Origin: Phytophthora colocasiae
Taxonomy: Eukaryota > Oomycota > Peronosporomycetes > Peronosporales > Peronosporaceae
Assembly: GCA_018806915.1 (NCBI GenBank)
Contig: JAGKQI010000033.1
Coordinates: 1 to 64,000, forward strand
Length of the DNA: 64,000 nucleotides
Reading direction: 5' to 3'
Shown in pieces: positions 55,881 to 64,000 of the stretch; the stretch's first letter is position 1; the number at the start of each line of letters is the position of its first letter. Below the pieces are notes generated by a model, which had not been told where the DNA came from, searched no databases, and saw only the letters and a program-made list of their open reading frames with translations. A program made the position numbers and the translations under genes.

Positions 55881-57013
55881 GGATCTGTGGGCTTGACCTC
55901 AGGACGCGACTTCAGAATCGAGACCTGTGCTTGAAGATCAGCGACTTGGGACTTCAGAACTGCCTTGTCCGACTTCAGAGCTTCCACTTGGTCCTGGTAG
56001 TGAGCTTTGAGATCCTGAATCTCCGAAGTCATGCGTTCTTCTACCGCACCGGCGTCTTGCTGGGCACACTTAAGCTCGTGTTTCCAGTATTGACAGTGCA
56101 GTACCCACTCACGCTTGATTTCTTCGCATTCAGAGCGCGCTGCTGCAGCATCAATCAAGGCGACACCGTTCTGAGAACCAACGCGTTCCCGAAGGCGACG
56201 GTGAGCAGCAGTCATAAGCTTTAAGCATCCGGCCGTCCGAAAAACTTTCTCGGCAAGCCGAGTGGGAGAGACATGAGAAACCAGAGACCCCAGTTCCCGG
56301 CGAACATCCACAGACGACGTCAAAGCATCCAGAGTACGCACGTCTGGAGTCTGGGCGCACGGAGACACAACTTCGGCGGGGTCGAAGCTTGGAATCACTC
56401 GCTCCAGCTCCCGGAGGTCTTCATCAGTAAGTGCCTCGTAACCCACGAGCACACAGGGGCCACCGTACGCATTCGCTATGTGGCGCTCTCTTCTGAAGTC
56501 TTCAGCTCGCGCGGGGGTACTCACCAGAAAGGCACGTCCCTCTGGCTTCACGCTGGGAGCGATATAGTTCTGGGGAACATCAGAGTCCCCCAACGCCGTG
56601 ACTTGATCCCCTGTGGTTGTCACCAGACCCTGACGAAACAGCCGATCGACCTCTTCCGTAGACAAAAGCCGTGGGGCACCAAAGGCTCGCGGTCTGAAGA
56701 CACCAGGAGTTCCCTCAGAGAATTCAGAGTGAGATTCCCCACGTGAAACCACTGGTGGCGAGAGATCACCAACACCGGCCGAGTTCATGTCATCACCAGG
56801 GAGATCCTTAGTCGGACCATCGACCTGTGAGTCGGTAGGTTGGGATGCATGGGCTGGGGCGCTAGGGCTGCCACCTGGCGATGTGGCCGAACCAACATCT
56901 CCACCCTGCGACATATTGGCAGTTGCCGAAGCAGGACAAGTGCCTGTGGCGTCGCCTGCCGCCCCATTCGGTGGGGCGTTTAAGCTCAGAGAAGCGTTCG
57001 TTTCCTCAGTCAT
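55751..57013 (-). CDS. Antisense accessory protein, N-terminal part with coiled coil
   Basis: From ATG at 57013, 420 codons on the minus strand. The open frame extends 39 codons further upstream but without an ATG. Residues 1-85 are Ala/Ser/Pro/Gly-rich and probably disordered. About 95-290 look folded (FRPRAFGAPRLLSTEEVDRL, VLVGYEALTDEDLRELERV, RLAEKVFRTAGCLKLM). About 295-367 form a strong heptad coiled coil (EEIKREW..., ALKSDKAVLKSQVADLQAQV). The last ~40 residues, after KPTDPWG, look like out-of-frame sequence; the real continuation is in the frame of 55017-55880. It converges on pol tail to tail, which suits a transcript starting in or near the 3' LTR and running leftwards. Function unknown; not env (no signal peptide or membrane helix). 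Confidence 0.65.
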   Translation of the reverse strand: MTEETNASLSLNAPPNGAAGDATGTCPASATANMSQGGDVGSATSPGGSPSAPAHASQPTDSQVDGPTKDLPGDDMNSAGVGDLSPPVVSRGESHSEFSEGTPGVFRPRAFGAPRLLSTEEVDRLFRQGLVTTTGDQVTALGDSDVPQNYIAPSVKPEGRAFLVSTPARAEDFRRERHIANAYGGPCVLVGYEALTDEDLRELERVIPSFDPAEVVSPCAQTPDVRTLDALTSSVDVRRELGSLVSHVSPTRLAEKVFRTAGCLKLMTAAHRRLRERVGSQNGVALIDAAAARSECEEIKREWVLHCQYWKHELKCAQQDAGAVEERMTSEIQDLKAHYQDQVEALKSDKAVLKSQVADLQAQVSILKSRPEVKPTDPWGSQSSYKRILKSLVIGIGSMTFWCHTKRTPSSLITGRLSST

Positions 57014-57235
57014 GAGCGAAAGGACGGAGTTTTGAAAATGATCGCCTGTTTGGCAAGTCGAATTCAAGTTTCTGAGTCTGAGAGAATCAGATTGGGACAC
57101 CAGGGACTCTGAAAACCAGGTAACTGACAAAGAGTTGCAGCTACGCTACGCTCTGAAAACCGTCTATCAGAATGTTTGATAGGCCTGGCCATGATACACA
57201 GCTTGGAGAAAGTTCCGCACTGATGGATCGTGACC
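57014..57235. other. Segment between antisense start and polypurine tract
   Basis: Holds two CTCTGAAAA words (57107, 57151) and would contain the 5' leader of the antisense transcript. No TATA-like promoter obvious. Confidence 0.5.
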
Positions 57236-57246
57236 AGGAGGGGCGG
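57236..57246 (+). other. Polypurine tract
   Basis: AGGAGGGGCGG, ending one base before the 3' LTR; primes plus-strand DNA synthesis in LTR elements. It is broken by a single C. Confidence 0.75.
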
Positions 57247-57247
57247 T

Positions 57248-58935
57248 TGACATGATGTTAATTCCGATTTTCGAGCGACAGGTGGATATTACGTTACGAT
57301 GTGATTGGTTATACTATGGGTTATAAGCGAAAGGGACTTTGGGACGCGGCCGCACCCGTGCGACATCTGTGGAAGATTGTGGATAAACCTTCGCCTGACC
57401 GTAAAGGGGCCCAAAGGACCAGAAGTGTACTTCAGAGTGTGCACAACTCTGAAGGTCAACTACACTCTGTCTGGTCACCGGACTTTCCCCGACGATGAGT
57501 GCCTAAGTTCTGGCGGAAAGTCTCTCAGAAGAACGTATCTCTGAGAGACCTCATCCCGTTACCGTCCAGCGCGACGATGGATGGTTCAAGGATTCACAAT
57601 ATATACCCGCAGAGACCAAGTATCGCGCGCCGGACGCTGCGCACCCGCGCAACCCTCAAGATCTTCATGTACGTTGAAGCATTAGTGCTCCGTACTCTGG
57701 TTTCGTATTCAAGACTCTGGTATCTCTAACTCTGAGTGACCAAGACTCTGAAAAACCAAGTGATATCGGACTCTGAAAACCAGGATACCAGACTCTGAAA
57801 CCACCGAAGATTCAAGACCATACTGAAACCAAGTGAACCCAAGTTCAAGTCACGCATTCAAGTGATTACTGACCTGCACATCCCCCGTAATGACGTCTCT
57901 ACCTGTCAACCCATCGAGATCGGCTGCACAGACTGCATACTGAGACCAAGTCAAAGTACCAGATGTATACAAAGACCAAGAGTACCTGAGATATGAAGAC
58001 TGACTGCATAAAGGACGCAAAAGACGACAAGAAGGAGAGAATTACCAGAGATATATGATAGTTATGAGGAAGATAAACGATAAACAGAGTTCAATTTGCT
58101 TGCTACTGCACAAGTCCGCTTGAGAGGTATCCAAGCCACTGCGTCATCACGTACGTCGTGTGATCTCCACCAAATTCAATCCCCTTAGGTGGAGATCAGG
58201 TAACGTAGAGACCTGAAAGGACCCGCCTATTCCATATCCTAGTTGGGTCGTTTGTTTTGTCTCTAGCGGTAGCCCATTTCATATTGATCGTTTAGACAGG
58301 CTCTGGAAACTAGACAGTCGTTTTCAGAGTGCAAGGTAGACTGTTATATATAGCTGATTGTATTGGTTTATATCTTCCCTCTATATTAGAGGGTGGTGCG
58401 CGAACGTAAAGGGATACCAGACAGACCAGGTGTCTGGTAGTAAGTCCCTAGTTGACCTGGAGTGTTAGCCCACCGTTCAAGGGCCTATAAAGAATAAGAA
58501 CGGCTGTATATATTTGTATATTTTCGAACTCTGTATATTGGTTGTTTATCTCTGAAAGTCAGGTATCTCGGTTCTGGATTTGTGATATTCAGACACCGAA
58601 TTCAGACTCTCTCTGGTATATTAACCGCTTTTCGACCGCCGACTTCCTGGAAAACACTTTGGCTTCCAGAGATTCCGACTCCCGAACGCTCCTGGAAGGA
58701 TTTCCTGAATACCGACACCAGACTCCAAGGGAACCCCAACCTCTCTTCACAACACATTCTCAGACTCCGGCGAGGGTCATATTTCCGAAGACAACGAACC
58801 CACGAGGATACCGCAAGGTACCACACGCCAACCTACCGTTGTACGGCTCTGAAAACCCTTTTTCAGTAGTCGTATAACTAGGGTTCACTATACGCCCCCC
58901 TGCTCCGCGACCAAAGTTTCACCGACTTCGCGACA
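57248..58935 (+). repeat. 3' LTR, 1,688 bp
   Basis: Same sequence as the 5' LTR at an offset of 14,511 bp; the only difference I found is C6 (58895-58900) against C5 (44394-44398). Carries the same TATA box and inverted repeats. Confidence 0.95.
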
Positions 58936-58939
58936 TGTA
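58936..58939 (+). repeat. Target site duplication (3' copy), TGTA
   Basis: Directly follows CGACA of the LTR and continues into GTGTATGTTAATGTATTATC, the normal spacer except for a local TA/AT swap. Confidence 0.85.
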
Positions 58940-59053
58940 TGTGTATGTTAATGTATTATCTGGCGTGGTTTGGCGTGGTTTGAGCGTATGAGGAGCGTGC
59001 TGTGTGGGTTGGCACAGAGCGCGTCGATTGGCGTGTGGTTTGGGTTTTCATCT

Positions 59054-59126
59054 GGGCGCTTAGCTCAAATGGTAGAGCGCCCGCTTCGCATGCGGGAGGT
59101 AGGGGGATCGATACCCCCAGTGTCCA
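59054..59126 (+). tRNA. tRNA-Ala(CGC), unit 41, first after the element
   Basis: Consensus tRNA, T5; its 5' end is 118 bp past the LTR. The spacer after it has a private GAGACACACTC. Next copy at +640. Confidence 0.94.
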
Positions 59127-59693
59127 CTTTTTACCAAACAAACATTTTTTTACGCCACCAAACTTTTTACCACTCCCACCTACCTACAGTACCTGCTTGC
59201 TCGTTCCAGCGCCCAACTCGAGTCACCGACACGAGGCTAGATAGACCCTCCTGATTCCGCGGTGTCTTCAGGCGCTGAGGTTATAAGTGGAATACGATTG
59301 CAGACCGCGATGTCCGCGACAGAATGGCCGATGCGTCGGGTGCGCCAGAGCTATATCCACCAGGACACCGATCCATCGAAGACACGTCGCTGGGACGCTG
59401 GACAGATACCCACCCCACACCATACCACACCATACGAGACACACTCGGTGATCCAGGAAACTGATGCAAGTAGATGTATGTGTCCAATGCATGCTGTAGT
59501 TCGAGTCGGTCGGCACGACCTGTGTGTGTGTGTGGTGTGATGTTGTGTGTGGACACGGTCGTGTGTAAGTGTAAGTGTATGTGTATGTATATGTATTATC
59601 TGGCGTGGTTTGGCGTGGTTTGAGCGTATGAGGAGCGTGCTGTGTGGGTTGGCACAGAGCGCGTCGATTGGCGTGTGGTTTGGGTTTTCATCT

Positions 59694-59766
59694 GGGCGCT
59701 TAGCTCAAATGGTAGAGCGCCCGCTTCGCATGCGGGAGGTAGGGGAATCGATACCCCCAGTGTCCA
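59694..59766 (+). tRNA. tRNA-Ala(CGC), unit 42
   Basis: 73 nt; T-stem GGGGA/CCCCC has one A-C mismatch next to the loop. T5; next copy at +639. Confidence 0.88.
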
Positions 59767-60332
59767 CTTTTTACCAAACAAACATTTTTTTACGCCACCA
59801 AACTTTTTACCACTCCCACCTACCTACAGTACCTGCTTGCTCGTTCCAGCGCCCAACTCGAGTCACCGACACGAGGCTAGATAGACCCTCCTGATTCCGC
59901 GGTGTCTTCAGGCGCTGAGGTTATAAGTGGAATACGATTGCAGACCGCGATGTCCGCGACAGAATGGCCGATGCGTCGGGTGCGCCAGAGCTATATCCAC
60001 CAGGACACCGATCCATCGAAGACACGTCGCTGGGACGCTGGACAGATACCCACCCACACCATACCACACCATACGAGGCACACTCGGTGATCCAGGAAAC
60101 TGATGCAAGTAGATGTATGTGTCCAATGCATGCTGTAGTTCGAGTCGGTCGGCACGACCTGTGTGGGTGTGTGGTGTGATGTTGTGTGTGGACACGGTCG
60201 TGTGTAAGTGTAAGTGTATGTGTATGTATATGTATTATCTGGCGTGGTTTGGCGTGGTTTGAGCGTATGAGGAGCGTGCTGTGTGGGTTGGCACAGAGCG
60301 CGTCGATTGGCGTGTGGTTTGGGTTTTCATCT

Positions 60333-60403
60333 GGGCGCTTAGCTCAAATGGTAGAGCGCCCGCTTCGCATGCGGGAGGTAGGGGATCGATACCCCAGTGT
60401 CCA
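60333..60403 (+). tRNA. tRNA-Ala(CGC), unit 43
   Basis: 71 nt, G4/C4, T4; next copy at +635. Confidence 0.9.
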
Positions 60404-60967
60404 CTTTTACCAAACAAACATTTTTTACGCCACCAAACTTTTACCACTCCCACCTACCTACAGTACCTGCTTGCTCGTTCCAGCGCCCAACTCGAGTCAC
60501 CGACACGAGGCTAGATAGACCCTCCTGATTCCGCGGTGTCTTCAGGCGCTGAGGTTATAAGTGGAATACGATTGCAGACCGCGATGTCCGCGACAGAATG
60601 GCCGATGCGTCGGGTGCGCCAGAGCTATATCCACCAGGACACCGATCCATCGAAGACACGTCGCTGGGACGCTGGACAGATACCCACCCCACACCATACC
60701 ACACCATACGAGGCACACTCGGTGATCCAGGAAACTGATGCAAGTAGATGTATGTGTCCAATGCATGCTGTAGTTCGAGTCGGTCGGCACGACCTGTGTG
60801 GGTGTGTGGTGTGATGTTGTGTGTGGACACGGTCGTGTGTAAGTGTAAGTGTATGTGTATGTATATGTATTATCTGGCGTGGTTTGGCGTGGTTTGAGCG
60901 TATGAGGAGCGTGCTGTGTGGGTTGGCACAGAGCGCGTCGATTGGCGTGTGGTTTGGGTTTTCATCT

Positions 60968-61038
60968 GGGCGCTTAGCTCAAATGGTAGAGCGCCCGCTT
61001 CGCATGCGGGAGGTAGGGGATCGATACCCCAGTGTCCA
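60968..61038 (+). tRNA. tRNA-Ala(CGC), unit 44
   Basis: 71 nt, G4/C4 with T5 retained; second T-run cut to five. Next copy at +634. Confidence 0.9.
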
Positions 61039-61601
61039 CTTTTTACCAAACAAACATTTTTACGCCACCAAACTTTACCACTCCCACCTACCTACAGTAC
61101 CTGCTTGCTCGTTCCAGCGCCCAACTCGAGTCACCGACACGAGGCTAGATAGACCCTCCTGATTCCGCGGTGTCTTCAGGCGCTGAGGTTATAAGTGGAA
61201 TACGATTGCAGACCGCGATGTCCGCGACAGAATGGCCGATGCGTCGGGTGCGCCAGAGCTATATCCACCAGGACACCGATCCATCGAAGACACGTCGCTG
61301 GGACGCTGGACAGATACCCACCCCACACCATACCACACCATACGAGGCACACTCGGTGATCCAGGAAACTGATGCAAGTAGATGTATGTGTCCAATGCAT
61401 GCTGTAGTTCGAGTCGGTCGGCACGACCTGTGTGGGTGTGTGGTGTGATGTTGTGTGTGGACACGGTCGTGTGTAAGTGTAAGTGTATGTGTATGTATAT
61501 GTATTATCTGGCGTGGTTTGGCGTGGTTTGAGCGTATGAGGAGCGTGCTGTGTGGGTTGGCACAGAGCGCGTCGATTGGCGTGTGGTTTGGGTTTTCATC
61601 T

Positions 61602-61673
61602 GGGCGCTTAGCTCAAATGGTAGAGCGCCCGCTTCGCATGCGGGAGGTAGGGGGATTGATACCCCAGTGTCCA
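61602..61673 (+). tRNA. tRNA-Ala(CGC)-like, unit 45, C56 changed
   Basis: 72 nt, G5/C4. T-loop ATTGATA has T for the invariant C56, which pairs with G19 in the elbow and lies in the B box; probably weaker in transcription and folding. T5; next copy at +638. Confidence 0.82.
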
Positions 61674-62239
61674 CTTTTTACCAAACAAATATTTTTTACG
61701 CCACCAAACTTTTTACCACTCCCACCTACCTACAGTACCTGCTTGCTCGTTCCAGCGCCCAACTCGAGTCACCGACACGAGGCTAGATAGACCCTCCTGA
61801 TTCCGCGGTGTCTTCAGGCGCTGAGGTTATAAGTGGAATACGATTGCAGACCGCGATGTCCGCGACAGAATGGCCGATGCGTCGGGTGCGCCAGAGCTAT
61901 ATCCACCAGGACACCGATCCATCGAAGACACGTCGCTGGGACGCTGGACAGATACCCACCCCACACCATACCACACCATACGAGGCACACTCGGTGATCC
62001 AGGAAACTGATGCAAGTAGATGTATGTGTCCAATGCATGCTGTAGTTCGAGTCGGTCGGCACGACCTGTGTGGGTGTGTGGTGTGATGTTGTGTGTGGAC
62101 ACGGTCGTGTGTAAGTGTAAGTGTATGTGTATGTATATGTATTATCTGGCGTGGTTTGGCGTGGTTTGAGCGTATGAGAAGCGTGCTGTGTGGGTTGGCA
62201 CAGAGCGCGTCGATTGGCGTGTGGTTTGGGTTTTCATCT

Positions 62240-62311
62240 GGGCGCTTAGCTCAAATGGTAGAGCGCCCGCTTCGCATGCGGGAGGTAGGGGGATCGATAC
62301 CCCAGTGTCCA
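62240..62311 (+). tRNA. tRNA-Ala(CGC), unit 46
   Basis: 72 nt, G5/C4, T4; 5' flank has TGAGAAGC as in unit 37; a short-form spacer follows. Next copy at +632. Confidence 0.89.
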
Positions 62312-62871
62312 CTTTTACCAAACAAACATTTTTTACGCCACCAAACTTTTTACCACTCCCACCTACCTACAGTACCTGCTTGCTCGTTCCAGCGCCCAAC
62401 TCGAGTCACCGACACGAGGCTAGATAGACCCTCCTGATTCCGCGGTGTCTTCAGGCGCTGAGGTTATAAGTGGAATACGATTGCAGACCGCGATGTCCGC
62501 GACAGAATGGCCGATGCGTCGGGTGCGCCAGAGCTATATCCACCAGGACACCGATCCATCGAAGACACGTCGCTGGGACGCTGGACAGATACCCACCCCA
62601 CCCCACACCATACGAGGCACACTCGGTGATCCAGGAAACTGATGCAAGTAGATGTATGTGTCCAATGCATGCTGTAGTTCGAGTCGGTCGGCACGACCTG
62701 TGTGGGTGTGTGGTGTGATGTTGTGTGTGGACACGGTCGTGTGTAAGTGTAAGTGTATGTGTATGTATATGTATTATCTGGCGTGGTTTGGCGTGGTTTG
62801 AGCGTATGAGGAGCGTGCTGTGTGGGTTGGCACAGAGCGCGTCGATTGGCGTGTGGTTTGGGTTTTCATCT

Positions 62872-62944
62872 GGGCGCTTAGCTCAAATGGTAGAGCGCCC
62901 GCTTCGCATGCGGGAGGTAGGGGGATCGATACCCCCAGTGTCCA
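62872..62944 (+). tRNA. tRNA-Ala(CGC), unit 47
   Basis: Consensus tRNA, T5; downstream CTTTTTACC is changed to CTTTGACC. Next copy at +639. Confidence 0.94.
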
Positions 62945-63510
62945 CTTTTTACCAAACAAACATTTTTTTACGCCACCAAACTTTGACCACTCCCACCTAC
63001 CTACAGTACCTGCTTGCTCGTTCCAGCGCCCAACTCGAGTCACCGACACGAGGCTAGATAGACCCTCCTGATTCCGCGGTGTCTTCAGGCGCTGAGGTTA
63101 TAAGTGGAATACGATTGCAGACCGCGATGTCCGCGACAGAATGGCCGATGCGTCGGGTGCGCCAGAGCTATATCCACCAGGACACCGATCCATCGAAGAC
63201 ACGTCGCTGGGACGCTGGACAGATACCCACCCCACACCATACCACACCATACGAGGCACACTCGGTGATCCAGGAAACTGATGCAAGTAGATGTATGTGT
63301 CCAATGCATGCTGTAGTTCGAGTCGGTCGGCACGACCTGTGTGGGTGTGTGGTGTGATGTTGTGTGTGGACACGGTCGTGTGTAAGTGTAAGTGTATGTG
63401 TATGTATATGTATTATCTGGCGTGGTTTGGCGTGGTTTGAGCGTATGAGGAGCGTGCTGTGTGGGTTGGCACAGAGCGCGTCGATTGGCGTGTGGTTTGG
63501 GTTTTCATCT

Positions 63511-63581
63511 GGGCGCTTAGCTCAAATGGTAGAGCGCCCGCTTCGCATGCGGGAGGTAGGGGATCGATACCCCAGTGTCCA
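63511..63581 (+). tRNA. tRNA-Ala(CGC), unit 48
   Basis: 71 nt, G4/C4, T4 but with the long second T-run; last tRNA in the window. Confidence 0.9.
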
Positions 63582-64000
63582 CTTTTACCAAACAAACATT
63601 TTTTTACGCCACCAAACTTTTTACCACTCCCACCTACCTACAGTACCTGCTTGCTCGTTCCAGCGCCCAACTCGAGTCACCGACACGAGGCTAGATAGAC
63701 CCTCCTGATTCCGCGGTGTCTTCAGGCGCTGAGGTTATAAGTGGAATACGATTGCAGACCGCGATGTCCGCGACAGAATGGCCGATGCGTCGGGTGCGCC
63801 AGAGCTATATCCACCAGGACACCGATCCATCGAAGACACGTCGCTGGGACGCTGGACAGATACCCACCCCACACCATACCACACCATACGAGGCACACTC
63901 GGTGATCCAGGAAACTGATGCAAGTAGATGTATGTGTCCAATGCATGCTGTAGTTCGAGTCGGTCGGCACGACCTGTGTGGGTGTGTGGTGTGATGTTGT

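Larger units (their letters stand above)
42737..58935 (+). mobile_element. Ty3/gypsy chromovirus-type LTR retrotransposon, 16.2 kb
   Basis: Complete element: LTR (TG...CA), PBS, gag, pol in the order protease-RT-RNase H-RNase H-integrase-chromodomain, an antisense reading frame, polypurine tract, LTR. The integrase downstream of RT and the chromodomain place it in Ty3/gypsy chromoviruses; overall pol features resemble oomycete elements. LTR identity and the clean 4-bp target duplication mean a recent insertion. It lies in the same direction as the tRNA genes, its 3' end 118 bp upstream of tRNA unit 41. Two frame breaks (Gag at 47832-47840; antisense frame at 55875-55880) may be real inactivating changes or homopolymer errors. 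Confidence 0.93.
58940..64000 (+). repeat. tRNA-Ala tandem array, continued (8 units)
   Basis: Same unit as at 17.2-42.7 kb, in phase with it across the retrotransposon. None of these units has the 11-bp GCTCGTTCCAG duplication. The array runs off the window edge. Confidence 0.97.

Noticed and set aside
54856..56746. Plus-strand open frames opposite the antisense gene (up to 157 codons)
   Set aside because: Shorter and lower in protein-like character than the minus-strand frame they shadow.
55017..57013. env-like gene in the third-frame position of the element
   Set aside because: It is on the opposite strand and shows no signal peptide, membrane segment or cleavage site.
1..64000. Telomeric repeats flanking the array
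   Set aside because: No TTTAGGG- or TTAGGG-type tandem runs are visible at either edge or at the orientation switch.

Overview
The window is eukaryotic and mostly one tandem repeat. A unit of about 640 bp, each carrying one tRNA-Ala gene with anticodon CGC, is repeated in near-identical form on the + strand from about 17.2 kb to the right edge (48 near-intact tRNA copies: 40 before and 8 after an inserted retrotransposon). The tRNA has the G3:U70 alanine identity pair, A and B boxes, no encoded CCA and a T-run terminator, so it is a Pol III-type gene. The retrotransposon polyprotein (Ty3/gypsy chromovirus order, a peptide insert before the RT YIDD box, two RNase H domains, C-terminal chromodomain) resembles elements of oomycetes such as Phytophthora. 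That host assignment is inference from family resemblance, not a database result.

Layout. 1-9.3 kb: the same unit in the opposite (-) orientation, 14 tRNA-like copies about 640-670 bp apart, all carrying private small indels. 9.35-14.57 kb: still the - orientation but so degraded that only tRNA fragments and AT-rich low-complexity tracts remain. 14.57-17.17 kb: orientation flips to +, with four damaged copies. 17.17-42.74 kb: homogeneous array, 40 units. 42,737-58,935: a 16.2-kb LTR retrotransposon inserted in one spacer. 58.94-64 kb: the array resumes exactly in phase. Removing the element and one 4-bp target duplication restores a 640-bp unit, so insertion came after array amplification.

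The retrotransposon has 1,687/1,688-bp LTRs with TG...CA ends that differ, as far as I can see, by one C in a C-run. It has a PBS, a polypurine tract and a TGTA target duplication. On the + strand: a very long Gag (about 1,000 residues before the capsid-like domain), a Gag C-terminus with three zinc knuckles in the +1 frame, then Pol (protease, RT, degenerate RNase H, second intact RNase H, integrase, chromodomain). A likely -1 frameshift signal, with a compound hairpin and possible pseudoknot, sits at the gag/pol junction. Between pol and the 3' LTR a long reading frame runs on the opposite strand (about 660 codons in two frames) and encodes an unrecognised protein with a coiled coil. The element also carries a 9-base word, CTCTGAAAA, far more often than chance, in coding and non-coding parts.

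Caution on quality. Homopolymer lengths in G, C and T runs change together between otherwise identical units, the signature of long-read consensus error. The Gag break, the antisense-frame break and the only LTR difference also lie at homopolymers. The noisy inverted left arm could be a real inverted duplication read poorly or a fold-back read artefact.
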